Source: Candidatus Jordarchaeales archaeon | Lineage (GTDB): Archaea > Asgardarchaeota > Jordiarchaeia > Jordiarchaeales > Freyrarchaeaceae | Assembly (NCBI GenBank): GCA_038889235.1 | Contig: JAWAHN010000002.1 | Coordinates: forward strand, 14,356-78,355 | Direction of reading: 5' to 3' | Length of the DNA stretch: 64,000 nucleotides | Shown: piece after piece, positions 50,457 through 59,776 of the stretch | How the letters are laid out: every line of letters begins with the position of its first letter | Position numbering within the stretch: position 1 is the stretch's first letter | Notes under the pieces: generated by a model | Database searches by the model: none | Told to the model about the DNA's origin: nothing | What the model saw: only the letters and a program-made list of their open reading frames with translations | Made by a program: the position numbers and the translations under genes

Positions 50457-53072
50457 GTGCGAGAGAGCATGAGTACTGTTGAAGCAATAAGGTTGGCTGA
50501 CTTCTCCGTCCTTGGGTGTTCTATTGACAAGGATGCTTTCGGCTTCTCTGTAGGTCCTCTGGGTCTCAGCGGCCGTGACGCTAGAATGCTTGCGTCAAAA
50601 GTGGCAGAAGCGATACACATGCTCAACAGCCTGCTCTTGGAGGAAAGCGGAGTTAAACTGAAGTACGCTGAGTTCGAATTAACAAGTAGAGAAAGAGGGA
50701 ATTTTCCCGAAGCCATGGTTCTGGTCACAGGCGGCGAAGAGGAAGCCTCAAACTTCATGATGCTTCTGGAGCACGAGAAAGGGCTTGTCGACGTTTTCAA
50801 GTTAATGGATGTTGCCGACGAGATCCTAAACAAGTTAAGCGATGTAAAGCTCGCATGTAAAGCCTCCGGGCTTAGTGAAAACGACGAGAAAAATGTGATA
50901 CAGAAGTTTGTAGAAAGGTTTGCGAGGAAAATGTACGCTGAGGTTTCACAAAGAAAGTACAGGGAAAAATACGCGAGAGACCTTTTAACCCACCTGAATA
51001 TAACGAGTGGTTTGACCGTTGAGGGGAGGCTTGAAACGGACTACAGCGCAAAAGAACCAAGGTATAACTTACTAGTAGAAAAAACATCCCTGGAGCCGGT
51101 TGCCGGAAACTTAGAGTACCTTGAAAGCTTTATATTCACTAAGACAGCTCTCGAAGTGCTCGCCAACGATGTTGCCCTCATTGGGGCAAAAATTCTTTCG
51201 CTCATTAATGATTACACCCTAGACGAAGTTGAAGACGGTGTTGTAACACGCTTAGCCGACGCCTTTTGGTCCCGCGTTAAACTAGGATCTCAAAGCTTAG
51301 AGGAACTACTGGAGGAAGTAAAGTCATTTATGGATGAAGCGAGGAACGCGTTAGACTCAGTGAAAAAAGGAATTGACTCTATATTGTACGCGGGGGAAAG
51401 AAAACAAATAGAAAAGCATTTAGAATCCATTAACGAGACTGGCTTAGCCTCGTGTTTTAAAGAAGTATTGGTTGCCTTCCTTTCAAGAAAGGCTTCTAGT
51501 GAGGATGTATGGGGCTGGCAGCTTAAAGAAGAACTCACATATTTCTTAGACCATGCTGAAAGAGGGTTGAAAAACTTCGAAAGAGCCACATCTGCTTTCA
51601 TATTTGCGAGCGCCGAAAAAAGGGCAGTTAAAGACATTCTCTCGGACTATATCAGGCAAATTGTAGATCCGGTGCGAAAAACGATACTAAACGTTTACCT
51701 CGAAAAAACGGGAAAAATGCTAGAAAATTTCATAGAAGAAAGAAGCTTAACTGTCCCCCTAAAATGGGACGTGAATACCCTAAAAAGCAGGATCAAAGAC
51801 GACCTTTCACTTCACTTAGAGCTTAGGTTCCGTCTTCCACTAGTCGAGTTGCTTAATATAGCTTTCAGTAGTACTTTACTCGAAGTGGGCTCCGAAACAC
51901 GGGAGGCTATTGAAGAAACTTATCGAGAGATTAAGGAATACGTCTCCGAAGTAGTCCCGGGGCTTGCTGACTATCTTCTCAGCCACAACGTCCTGAAAGT
52001 TTTCCTAGAACAAAATCGGGACGTCAACTCTCCTGAACTTTTCTCCCAAAGATATTTCGATTTCATATCGAGCGACGTGAAAGAGTACCCGAAATGGGAA
52101 AAAATGGCTAAAATCTGGCTTGAATCGTTCCCCTCCAGCGTCAAAGGGGCGGTTGACGTGTGCAAGCTGGCAGCGGAGTTCGTGAAGTTCATAAATAAGC
52201 TCAGAGACGAAGGCACTTCCACGGAAAAAGCTAGAGAGCTGATTGAACTAAAAATCAAGATGTACCAGGAAAGGGTGGAGGAGCTTACAAAAAAGCTCTC
52301 AGAGCTTGATATGAAAAAGATAAGCATTGAGAAACAAATAGACGTCCTACAGTCCCAGCTAAGCTCTACAGAACTCATGGAAAGAAACTTGAAAATAGAC
52401 TACAGCGTCAACATAGCAAGTCTTCAAGAACTAAGAAAAACACTAGAAGCGAAAAAAGCAGAACTAAAAGAAATAGAGCAGAAAGCAGTGGAAGCCGCCG
52501 AAGCATCCATCCTAGAAAGAAAAAGCACACTGGAAAAAGAGATAAAAGAAATTGCTGAAAGGTCGCAGTGCTTGCTCTCCGAAATTGAAAGGATAGACAG
52601 AGAGTTAAACGAAGTAGCAAACTCTAAAGAAAGGTTTAAAGATGCTTTAAAGCAACTCCATGCGCATCTCGAAGAAATGGCGAACCAAATAGCAACAGTT
52701 AACGCTGAGATAGAAAAGGAAGAGACGCTCAGAAAAGCGCACCTAAAGTTCCTCGAAAGATACCTACACGTTTTAGAGGAAGAGTTCTTCTTGTCTCACG
52801 TGTTAAAAAACGAGGTGCTCGCCTTCGCACGGGATAAAATCGCGTCACTGCATGCATCAATTACCCTAGATGAGGGATTCCTCAACGAGTTTAAGGATTA
52901 CGCCAGACGTTTGTTTCTTAAGTCTTTCAGCCGCGTGCAGTTGAAGCCACTAAGGCTACTACTCTTAAGCACCGAGAGAAAAGACCTCAACTACGTGGTG
53001 ATGTACAACTATCCAACTGATAACTCTTTCAGAATGATCATAGGAAACAACTTTCTGTCCTTAAAGGAGTAA
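50457..53072 (+). CDS. Large helical/coiled-coil protein of unknown function
   Basis: 871 residues, GTG start (ATG 50469 also possible). I recognise no family. Residues 1-110 look like a small alpha/beta domain (LGCSIDKDAFGFSVGPLGLS; MVLVTGGEEEASNFMMLLEH). Residues about 110-590 are almost wholly helical. Residues about 600-780 form a long charged coiled coil (ELIELKIKMYQERVEELTKK onward). The last 90 residues return to a compact fold (KSFSRVQLKPLRLLLLSTER, then VVMYNYPTDNSFRMIIGNN). There is no Walker motif, so it is not an SMC or Rad50 protein, and no membrane segment. It is first of four same-strand genes with gaps of 17, -4 and 75 bases. Confidence 0.8.
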   Translation: MRESMSTVEAIRLADFSVLGCSIDKDAFGFSVGPLGLSGRDARMLASKVAEAIHMLNSLLLEESGVKLKYAEFELTSRERGNFPEAMVLVTGGEEEASNFMMLLEHEKGLVDVFKLMDVADEILNKLSDVKLACKASGLSENDEKNVIQKFVERFARKMYAEVSQRKYREKYARDLLTHLNITSGLTVEGRLETDYSAKEPRYNLLVEKTSLEPVAGNLEYLESFIFTKTALEVLANDVALIGAKILSLINDYTLDEVEDGVVTRLADAFWSRVKLGSQSLEELLEEVKSFMDEARNALDSVKKGIDSILYAGERKQIEKHLESINETGLASCFKEVLVAFLSRKASSEDVWGWQLKEELTYFLDHAERGLKNFERATSAFIFASAEKRAVKDILSDYIRQIVDPVRKTILNVYLEKTGKMLENFIEERSLTVPLKWDVNTLKSRIKDDLSLHLELRFRLPLVELLNIAFSSTLLEVGSETREAIEETYREIKEYVSEVVPGLADYLLSHNVLKVFLEQNRDVNSPELFSQRYFDFISSDVKEYPKWEKMAKIWLESFPSSVKGAVDVCKLAAEFVKFINKLRDEGTSTEKARELIELKIKMYQERVEELTKKLSELDMKKISIEKQIDVLQSQLSSTELMERNLKIDYSVNIASLQELRKTLEAKKAELKEIEQKAVEAAEASILERKSTLEKEIKEIAERSQCLLSEIERIDRELNEVANSKERFKDALKQLHAHLEEMANQIATVNAEIEKEETLRKAHLKFLERYLHVLEEEFFLSHVLKNEVLAFARDKIASLHASITLDEGFLNEFKDYARRLFLKSFSRVQLKPLRLLLLSTERKDLNYVVMYNYPTDNSFRMIIGNNFLSLKE

Positions 53073-53089
53073 AGGGGGGCAATTTTTCT

Positions 53090-55459
53090 ATGGATGTCCC
53101 GATACAAAAAGACGTTTTGAGGGAAGTCGCGCCTGGGTTTGCCGTAAGGAGGGCACTAAGCAGCTTTCTGGTTTCAAGGCCCAATTGGCCTCAAATTACC
53201 AAAATAGCCGGAGAACGGGCAAGCATACAGGACTTTGTTAAAGCGGCAATGGCCGCGTACATTTACAATTACATCGGAGTACGCACTATACCCCTAGAAT
53301 CGGAAGAAGCCGCATCTAAAGAGGCCGCTGAAAAAGAGGCCAAAGATCTTTTTGCAGAGATAACCAAGATTCTAAAAGACAGCTTTCAAAAAGACGTACA
53401 AATTCTTGAGAAGAAAACTCTCCTCGAATTGGCTGCTCTAAAGGCTAAGCTCTCCCAGAAGGAAGGAGAGGTTGAAGAGCTCGTCTTAAGCTACTTAAAT
53501 GATGTCCTTGCGCGCTTCTCTAAAACATATTTGGTAGATTTCTTAGGGGATTTGTTAGGTGTCTCGTATAGGTTTAGGTCAGAATTTATCAAGATGACAT
53601 ATGGATTAAAGCCGTCATCGATAGACGTAGAGGAGGAAGTAAAGAAGCCGCATGAGGAAGAATGCGTGGAAATAGCAACTCACTTAAGGGTCAAGAAGGA
53701 GTTAATGCTAAAGGAAGATGAAAAAACGCTGGAGGCTAAGGAACTTAAACAATTAGCGAAAAAAGTAGCGTCGCACGTTTCAAGTCGCATACCAAAGGAT
53801 GAAACTGATCTGAAATTCTACATTGAAGTTTACGAGTTAAAGCTTCAACTCTTAAAAGTACTCGAAGAATATACGTCCAAGAAGGCTGAGCTAGCTGAAA
53901 TTATCGACAAACTCTCTGAAAAAATTCTCACATACTTGAAGAAAAAGGCTCACGAAAGAACAGTTTTCCGAAAAGTGGTCTCACTGCTCGCCGGATATCG
54001 CACAGAAGAAGAACTAAAGATAAACCTTGACGGCGTCATGATGGCTCTCTCAGAAAATGAGAGCTACAAAAGTGTTAAAAACAAGCTCGAGGAGCTCGGA
54101 ATTGATAAGAAGGAGCTCGTATTCCTCATCGAACGATATAGAAGGCTCGAAAAAATCGAAGACGTACTACTTAACAAGGTCATCCCACGGCTTAGAGGAA
54201 GAGGATACGCTATACAGAAGGTCAGCCTAGATATCTTTGCGCTTCCACCAAACAAACTAAGCGGCTTAGACGAGCTCATATTGAAGGAAGTTAAAAACTA
54301 CGTATCCCCTCCACCGCCAGAAGAATTCAAGCTACTGTTAGAAAACAAGGCTTTACTAGAAAAGGTATTAGAGGCAGCCGGCTTCTCCGACGTTAACACG
54401 TTAAAAGCAATACTTGAAGCTGAAGCCTCGCTGGAAGAGGTAACTAGGGAAGTAATTAGTAGCATATTCTTTGAATGCATGGCTCACGCTTCGCGTGTAG
54501 TGGAGCTATACAATAGAGCTAAGAGGGATGGAGAGCGCTTCAAAATCCTCTTTAAAATCATAAATGATGAGAAAGACGAAAACATAAGGTGCATGAAAGA
54601 AGAACTGTTAGTCGACCTATTACTGCAGAGGTGTAAGGAAATACATGAAGTCTTCCCCGAACTAACCCTGAAGGACATTTACGGATTCATTTGGGCTAGA
54701 CAAATAAACAAAACGCTAAACGATGCTGTAAAAGAGCTAGAAAGCACGGCAAGTCCGCTATTCGCGGGAGTTACCGAAGCTAAATTGAACTTCGACGCGC
54801 TCCCCCTGATGAGCTACTCAGCGGCATTTGACATCTCGCAAAGATATTTAGAATATGGCAGAGAGCAAATGGAAGCCATCCAAAGAGCTAGGGAAAAAGA
54901 GGTTGAAGCAAAAGAAAGGATTAAGAAAGAAGTCTATGAGAAGATTGAACCCACCGGATTACTTGAAAAGAAGCTCACAGTAGCATTAAAGGCGCCAGTA
55001 AGTGTAGCGAAGGCCGAGTTAGAGTGGAGCGAGAGCGACACGAGAAAACTGGAGGCGATGAGCAAAATATTCGTGAGGACTGAAATCGGGAAAAAGATCT
55101 GCCCTAATTGTGCTGTAGAAGTTAAAGATAACTCGTGCCCGGAGCATGGCTATATAGAACCAGTGGTGATGGGATCGTTGGAAGCTCTTGCTAAATTCTA
55201 CTTCCTCTCACTTAAGATCATAAGAGACTTAACCGAGCAGAAAGTGAGAACGAAGATCGGAGAAATCACATTCAGAGACGCGCTGAGGACCGTTAAATCG
55301 ATATTCTTAGAGTTAAAGATGAAAGGAAAGCTTTCACCTAAAAGCACGGAAAAGATGGTAGTAGAAGGAGACTTGGATCGTTATTTGATACCCGAAATAG
55401 CGAACAAAATAGCAGAAGAATATGCCAAAGCTGTAGGGTACATTAGGAAGCTCAAGTGA
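53090..55459 (+). CDS. Large helical protein of unknown function with C-terminal zinc knuckle
   Basis: 789 residues, starting 17 bases after the previous stop (GGGGGG-rich site). It is mainly helical throughout with several coiled-coil stretches (KKTLLELAALKAKLSQKEGE; LAKFYFLSLKIIRDLTEQKV). No known family or nucleotide-binding motif is seen. Near residue 675 a zinc knuckle occurs: KICPNCAVEVKDNSCPEHG. The N-terminal segment EVAPGFAVRRALSSFLVSRP has no assignment. The stop overlaps the start of the HEAT-repeat gene by four bases (GTGA), so these two are translationally coupled and probably form a complex. Confidence 0.8.
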   Translation: MDVPIQKDVLREVAPGFAVRRALSSFLVSRPNWPQITKIAGERASIQDFVKAAMAAYIYNYIGVRTIPLESEEAASKEAAEKEAKDLFAEITKILKDSFQKDVQILEKKTLLELAALKAKLSQKEGEVEELVLSYLNDVLARFSKTYLVDFLGDLLGVSYRFRSEFIKMTYGLKPSSIDVEEEVKKPHEEECVEIATHLRVKKELMLKEDEKTLEAKELKQLAKKVASHVSSRIPKDETDLKFYIEVYELKLQLLKVLEEYTSKKAELAEIIDKLSEKILTYLKKKAHERTVFRKVVSLLAGYRTEEELKINLDGVMMALSENESYKSVKNKLEELGIDKKELVFLIERYRRLEKIEDVLLNKVIPRLRGRGYAIQKVSLDIFALPPNKLSGLDELILKEVKNYVSPPPPEEFKLLLENKALLEKVLEAAGFSDVNTLKAILEAEASLEEVTREVISSIFFECMAHASRVVELYNRAKRDGERFKILFKIINDEKDENIRCMKEELLVDLLLQRCKEIHEVFPELTLKDIYGFIWARQINKTLNDAVKELESTASPLFAGVTEAKLNFDALPLMSYSAAFDISQRYLEYGREQMEAIQRAREKEVEAKERIKKEVYEKIEPTGLLEKKLTVALKAPVSVAKAELEWSESDTRKLEAMSKIFVRTEIGKKICPNCAVEVKDNSCPEHGYIEPVVMGSLEALAKFYFLSLKIIRDLTEQKVRTKIGEITFRDALRTVKSIFLELKMKGKLSPKSTEKMVVEGDLDRYLIPEIANKIAEEYAKAVGYIRKLK

Positions 55460-56670
55460 GAATAGGTGGTCTCATGAAGGAGACTCTCTTCGAAAAGTTA
55501 GGAATACTTTTGCTCAACGGCAAAGAAGAAGAGGCCCTAGACCTCCTAAAAACCCTTATGTGCGACGAGGACCCGGAGGTTAAGGTGGCGTCGCTGGCTG
55601 TGATTAGCACATTAATGCAACGCTTCCGCAGAGTTGTTGAAGGAGTGCTCCCGCTCGTTTTAAGAGCAGCGCTAACCGACCAGCAGACCTATGTGAGGGG
55701 TAACGCATTGGAAGTCCTAGGTAAAGCAGCATGCTACACTCCCAACGCTGTCGTGGACTCCTTGCCTGAAGTGATTTCATGCATAAACTCCCAGGACAGC
55801 AACTTGGCCTGGAATGCCGTCGTCACATTGGGATGGATCGGTGGAAGCAACCCCAAGATAGTAGAACCATTCATGGAAGAAATAGCTAAAAACCTTGACT
55901 CTGAGCACGAAATCGCAAGAGGAGCTTCTGCAATGGCGATGGGGTGGATAGGTGGCGTCCGCCCAGATCTCGTAAAGAAATACGTTCTGAAGCTAGTCAA
56001 AGTAGCCACTTCTGACGAAAAAGAAGAAGTAAGATTGAACGCCATGGATGCATTAGCGTCAATATCTCACGCCGACGCCACACTGCTTAAAGGCTTCCTG
56101 AAAAACATAGCGCTAGCATCTATCACTGATGAAAACGAGAACGTTAGGGGAAGCGCCCTAGAGGCAATAACTGGATTCTGTAAAAGGTTTCCGGATGCAT
56201 CCGCAGAAGTAGTGTTATCCATACTGGATAACGTCTTCGAGAATAGAGATGTTAACTGGAAGGCCATCGCCACCATAGGATTCCTAGGAGCCGGAAACCC
56301 CGACGCCATCCCTTACATTTTAAACACTCTTACTGGACAACTGGGTAATTTAAAAGGCGCTGCTAGGGCGACAGCAATACTGGCGGTGGGGTGGGTCCTA
56401 GGAAACAACCCCGGGTTCCCTACGCGAGAAGCAGAAAAAGTAATTAATTTCCTGGTACGTTTCCTAAAGGACGAGGACTCAAAAGTTAGAGAAAGCGTCA
56501 TTGAAGCCATAGGGTGGATAAGCGCTAACAGCCACGCGTTGTTGAAGAAATATCTGCCAGTTGTATTGAACGTGCTGCGTGACGAGAGAGACAGTGCTGT
56601 TAAGAGAAAATCGGAAGAAGTTGCAGAACTTATGAGCAAAAGGCTATTAGACTATGAAGCGAAAAGTTAA
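55456..56670 (+). CDS. HEAT-repeat protein
   Basis: 404 residues; GTG 55456, or ATG 55474 after GGTGG. Nearly the whole length is about ten HEAT repeats of roughly 38 residues, with recurring units such as AWNAVVTLGWIGGSNPKIVE, GASAMAMGWIGGVRPDLVKK and GNALEVLGKAACYTPNAVVD. HEAT solenoids act as protein-interaction scaffolds. The repeats are unusually regular, with WIGG or a similar turn recurring. Being coupled to the preceding gene suggests it scaffolds the two large helical proteins. No catalytic motif is visible. Confidence 0.88.
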   Translation: MRIGGLMKETLFEKLGILLLNGKEEEALDLLKTLMCDEDPEVKVASLAVISTLMQRFRRVVEGVLPLVLRAALTDQQTYVRGNALEVLGKAACYTPNAVVDSLPEVISCINSQDSNLAWNAVVTLGWIGGSNPKIVEPFMEEIAKNLDSEHEIARGASAMAMGWIGGVRPDLVKKYVLKLVKVATSDEKEEVRLNAMDALASISHADATLLKGFLKNIALASITDENENVRGSALEAITGFCKRFPDASAEVVLSILDNVFENRDVNWKAIATIGFLGAGNPDAIPYILNTLTGQLGNLKGAARATAILAVGWVLGNNPGFPTREAEKVINFLVRFLKDEDSKVRESVIEAIGWISANSHALLKKYLPVVLNVLRDERDSAVKRKSEEVAELMSKRLLDYEAKS

Positions 56671-56703
56671 AATGTGAAGGCAATGTGATGCAACCTCACT
56701 CTT

Positions 56704-56711
56704 AGTATAAA
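56704..56711 (+). promoter_or_regulatory. TATA-like element before the zinc-ribbon/HTH gene
   Basis: AGTATAAA lies about 40 bases before TTG 56746. The last gene of the locus may therefore have its own promoter as well as read-through from upstream. A second AT-rich run, ACATATAAAAG, follows at 56722-56732. Confidence 0.4.
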
Positions 56712-56745
56712 TCACCTCTTTACATATAAAAGGGTGGTTGAAAAA

Positions 56746-57087
56746 TTGTCAAGAGAAAGACAGCGCTCTATTAGGTATACAAGACAGAGGTGTGAGTTTT
56801 GCGGCGGACAAGTAATCTTTGACTTCTCTCAAAGAGTGCGCGTTTGCAGCTCGTGCGGGTTAGTCCAGGAGGGCAAAAGTGGATCTGAAATATCTCTTGA
56901 CGAATTTTTGAGGGAGCTTCAATTTGCAAACACTATCGAAGAACTGGCTGCCCGTCTCGGTATAAGCGACTGGGAGATCGAGCGCAAGTTAGTATTGATG
57001 CAAAAAGAGGGACTAGTTGAAATTAAAGATAATAAAGTTTTTTTAACCACTAAGGGACGCAGAAAGCTACATAAAGATATCATATAA
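56746..57087 (+). CDS. Zinc-ribbon winged-helix protein
   Basis: 113 residues from TTG 56746 (GGGTGG site eight bases upstream); GTG 56734 is in frame. The N-terminal TFIIB-like zinc ribbon reads RCEFCGGQVIFDFSQRVRVC then SSCGLVQEG. The C-terminal winged helix reads NTIEELAARLGISDWEIERK then LVEIKDNKVFLTTKGRRKL. The combination suggests a DNA-binding regulator, or a small basal-factor-like protein, of the preceding locus. It is 75 bases downstream of the HEAT gene on the same strand. Confidence 0.8.
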   Translation: MSRERQRSIRYTRQRCEFCGGQVIFDFSQRVRVCSSCGLVQEGKSGSEISLDEFLRELQFANTIEELAARLGISDWEIERKLVLMQKEGLVEIKDNKVFLTTKGRRKLHKDII

Positions 57088-57195
57088 AAATCAGCTCTCA
57101 AGATCTCCGATGAATGCAAGCAGTAAAACCGTTGTAAGTTTCTCACTTGTACATGGTGTATGAAAGCTTCGTTGAGATAAGTGCGTGCAACTATC

Positions 57196-58353
57196 TTACC
57201 TTTCTAGGAGTACCTCCTTTAGGGGGAAGTTTAGCTCTATGAGCGCTTGTCTAATGGCGTTTAATGTTATGTTAATTTCTTGCTCTGTTACGCGGCCCAT
57301 GTGTCCAATCCTGAATATTTCCCCTGTTAGCTTGTCCTGTCCTCCTGATATTACGACACCGTGCTCTCTTACTTTTTGGCGTAACTCCTGATCCTTTATT
57401 CCCTTCGGCATTTTAACTGCCGTAACCGTAACAGAACATATCTCTTCCCTGACAGGGAAAAGTTCAAGACCCATTTTCTTTATACCCTCTCTCGTTAGCT
57501 TAGCTAACCTGTGGTGCCTCGCTATAACATTATCCAGTCCCTCTTCAAACATCAAGTTTAAAGCGTCATCCAAGGCATAAAGCAAGGTTAAGCATATCGT
57601 GTAAGGCGTCTGAGGCGGGCTCTTCTCTAAACTTTTCTTATAGCTTACAAGGTCGAAGTAAAATGCTCTCCTTTTAGTCCTGTGTATGACCTCCCATGCC
57701 TCATCTGAGACCGATATAAAGGAGAACCCAGGTGGTATGGCAAAGCATTTCTGGCTTCCGGCGAGGCAGAAGTCGATTTTCCACTTGTCAACAGGGATAT
57801 AGTCGCCTCCCATGCTGGAAATAGCGTCCACGATTAAGAGTGCGCCATAATCCTTAACTATCCTCGCTATTTCCTCTACAGGGTTCTTCACTCCAGTTGA
57901 CGTCTCGTTATGCGTTACAGTGACTGCTTTGATGTCTTCGTGCTCCTCTAAGGCAGCTTTGACTTTCTCTGGGTCTACGGCATCTCCCCATTCTGAAGAG
58001 ACCTCAATTACTTCAGCCCCAAAGACCTCAGCTATTTTCTTAAACCTCTCACTAAACTTTCCGCACGTCGTGCAGAGTATCTTGTCCCCTGGCTCGGTTA
58101 TGTTTGCTATCGCCGCTTCCATAGCCCCAGTTCCTGACGCTGTAAGTATGAACAAGTCGTTGTCTGTTCTGAAGATCTTCTTTAGTCTCTCTATGCAGCT
58201 TGTGAGGAGCGCGCCCGTCTCTTTACCCCTGTGAGAAATCATCTGTCTACTCATTGCCTTAAGCGTGGACTCTGCTAGGAACGTTGGACCGGGAATCATT
58301 AATAGTTCTTTTCCGGTCACAGTTAACACACCTTCAATTTTTTTAAACGACAA
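57196..58353 (-). CDS. Class V aminotransferase (alanine/serine-glyoxylate type)
   Basis: 385 residues. The PLP-binding lysine lies in CLAGSQKCFAIPPGFSF; LLMIPGPTFLAESTLKAMSR at the start, TASGTGAMEAAIANITEPGD and VDAISSMGGDYIPVDKWKID are typical of alanine-glyoxylate / serine-pyruvate / aspartate aminotransferases of fold type I class V. In archaea these often supply serine or glycine, or act in phosphoserine synthesis. The exact donor and acceptor cannot be told. It is a single gene with an AT-rich upstream region. Confidence 0.92.
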   Translation of the reverse strand: MSFKKIEGVLTVTGKELLMIPGPTFLAESTLKAMSRQMISHRGKETGALLTSCIERLKKIFRTDNDLFILTASGTGAMEAAIANITEPGDKILCTTCGKFSERFKKIAEVFGAEVIEVSSEWGDAVDPEKVKAALEEHEDIKAVTVTHNETSTGVKNPVEEIARIVKDYGALLIVDAISSMGGDYIPVDKWKIDFCLAGSQKCFAIPPGFSFISVSDEAWEVIHRTKRRAFYFDLVSYKKSLEKSPPQTPYTICLTLLYALDDALNLMFEEGLDNVIARHHRLAKLTREGIKKMGLELFPVREEICSVTVTAVKMPKGIKDQELRQKVREHGVVISGGQDKLTGEIFRIGHMGRVTEQEINITLNAIRQALIELNFPLKEVLLER

Positions 58354-58456
58354 TCCTTGAAAGAGTTAATAAAAATTACTAATCACGCCCTTTCGACCGT
58401 GAAGGTTAAAAAGGGAGCTGCAATTAACTGTGTCAAAACAAGCAAAAGGGAGCGCA

Positions 58457-58633
58457 ATGACGGAAGTAAAGTTGCCTATATGTAGTAGTTGTTCCAGACC
58501 AATTCACCCAGATACCGGAGGCGTAAAATTCCCCTGCCCTAACTGCGGCAAAATAACTATCTGGCGCTGCTATAAATGCAGGCAACTAGGAAACCCCTAC
58601 AAGTGCCCGGTTTGCGGCTTTGAGGGACCATGA
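58457..58633 (+). CDS. Zinc-ribbon RNA-binding protein associated with translation
   Basis: 58 residues from ATG 58457, preceded by AGGGAG; an in-frame GTG at 58430 would add nine residues. It contains four CxxC knuckles: LPICSSCSRP, FPCPNCGKI, WRCYKCRQLG and YKCPVCGFEGP. Archaeal genes of this kind almost always precede aEF1-beta, as here (20-base gap), and are considered translation-related RNA-binding proteins. Function beyond that is unknown. Confidence 0.9.
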   Translation: MTEVKLPICSSCSRPIHPDTGGVKFPCPNCGKITIWRCYKCRQLGNPYKCPVCGFEGP

Positions 58634-58652
58634 AGAAGGAGGACGAGAAATT

Positions 58653-58919
58653 ATGGGAAAAGTAGTTATAACTGTGAAGGTTTTCCCCACATCAACCGAC
58701 ATACCGCTAGACCAACTGCTAGATAAAATCAAGGCGTCCCTTCCAAGCGAAGCCAAACTGCACAGCTCGGAAAAGGTGCCTATAGCTTTCGGGTTAAACG
58801 CGCTGAGACTCAACATACTAGTCCCAGAAGAGGAAAAAGCAGCGTCACAGGTCGAAAGCGCCATAGCAAGCACAGAAGGCGTGAGTGAAATAGAAGTTGA
58901 AATGGTTAGAAGGATATAA
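58653..58919 (+). CDS. ef1b: Elongation factor 1-beta (aEF1B)
   Basis: 88 residues from ATG 58653, which has a GGAGG site at 58638-58642. The start MGKVVITVKVFPTSTDI, central PIAFGLNALRLNILVPEE and C-terminal EGVSEIEVEMVRRI match archaeal aEF1-beta, the nucleotide exchange factor for aEF1A. It is paired with the preceding zinc-ribbon gene. Confidence 0.95.
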   Translation: MGKVVITVKVFPTSTDIPLDQLLDKIKASLPSEAKLHSSEKVPIAFGLNALRLNILVPEEEKAASQVESAIASTEGVSEIEVEMVRRI

Positions 58920-59022
58920 AAGCGAGAATTAAGAGATGAAGGGGGCTTTAAACCGCACAGTTTAAAAAGAGATTTTTATCAATAAACCACGTGACGCCAT
59001 TAAGTAATTGAAGGTGATTTAC

Positions 59023-59553
59023 GTGTCCCTTGGTCCTATCCCCTGGCAGCTGGCTAACGTTCAAGGACCGAAGACGGCAAAGACCATAAACAATGCGAAG
59101 GTCGTGGCGGCGCGCATAAAGAAGAAAAAGAACCCCATATTGATAGCTGGTCCGAACATTACAAAAGAGGTTGAGGGCAAAAAGCTTATCGACTACGCTA
59201 TCGAAATGGGGAAAGCAGGAATAACTATAGTCGCAACAGCGCACACTGTTCGAGAGTTCATAAAGGCCGGCTTCCCAAATGTGGTGTCCTTGGGCCTCTC
59301 TGATATAACCAACCGTTTGAGAGACCCGAACTGGAAGGGATTTGATGGCAAAGGAAAGCCGGACTTAGTACTCTACCTCGGTGGATTGTACTACACGCAA
59401 AACCAGTCTCTCTCAGCTTTAAAACACTTCTCAGACGTGGAAACAATAAGCTTGGATAGAGAATACCATCCGAACGCTGACTGGAGTTTTGGAAACCTGA
59501 ACCCTAAAGAGTGGAAAGAAATAATGGACGAGCTAATCAGCCTCCTCAAGTGA
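59023..59553 (+). CDS. CO dehydrogenase/acetyl-CoA synthase epsilon subunit-like protein
   Basis: About 176 residues. GTG 59023 has GAAGGTGA five bases upstream; TTG 59008 is the other candidate. The sequence fits CdhB, the epsilon subunit of the archaeal acetyl-CoA decarbonylase/synthase complex: PWQLANVQGPKTAKTI, KNPILIAGPNITKEVEGKKL, GKAGITIVATAHTVREFI, and the ending REYHPNADWSFGNLNPKEW. Epsilon has a DHS-like NAD-binding fold and supports electron transfer to the alpha subunit. No cdhA, C, D or E gene is nearby. It may serve a complex encoded elsewhere, or have been recruited for another role. Confidence 0.8.
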   Translation: MSLGPIPWQLANVQGPKTAKTINNAKVVAARIKKKKNPILIAGPNITKEVEGKKLIDYAIEMGKAGITIVATAHTVREFIKAGFPNVVSLGLSDITNRLRDPNWKGFDGKGKPDLVLYLGGLYYTQNQSLSALKHFSDVETISLDREYHPNADWSFGNLNPKEWKEIMDELISLLK

Positions 59554-59776
59554 AGGAAACCTTCTCCATTAAACCCACTTTTATTACATTTTTGTCCATT
59601 ACCTTTGTCCGCCCTCTTAAACCCGGCAAAACACTTTTATGTTACGTCTGTTTTTGACTAGTTTTTCGTTAATATCCCATGTCTCCTCCTATCATTGGGG
59701 TCCTCGATTCATAAAGAAAATTTTTTAAGGTTTTCCTTCTTTGTTAATCGCAAGGCTAAAGTGGAGACTTGGCCGG

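Noticed and set aside
50457-53072. SMC or Rad50 identity for the 871-residue coiled-coil protein
   Set aside because: No Walker A, Walker B or signature motif at either end, and the coiled coil is a single stretch near the C-terminus.
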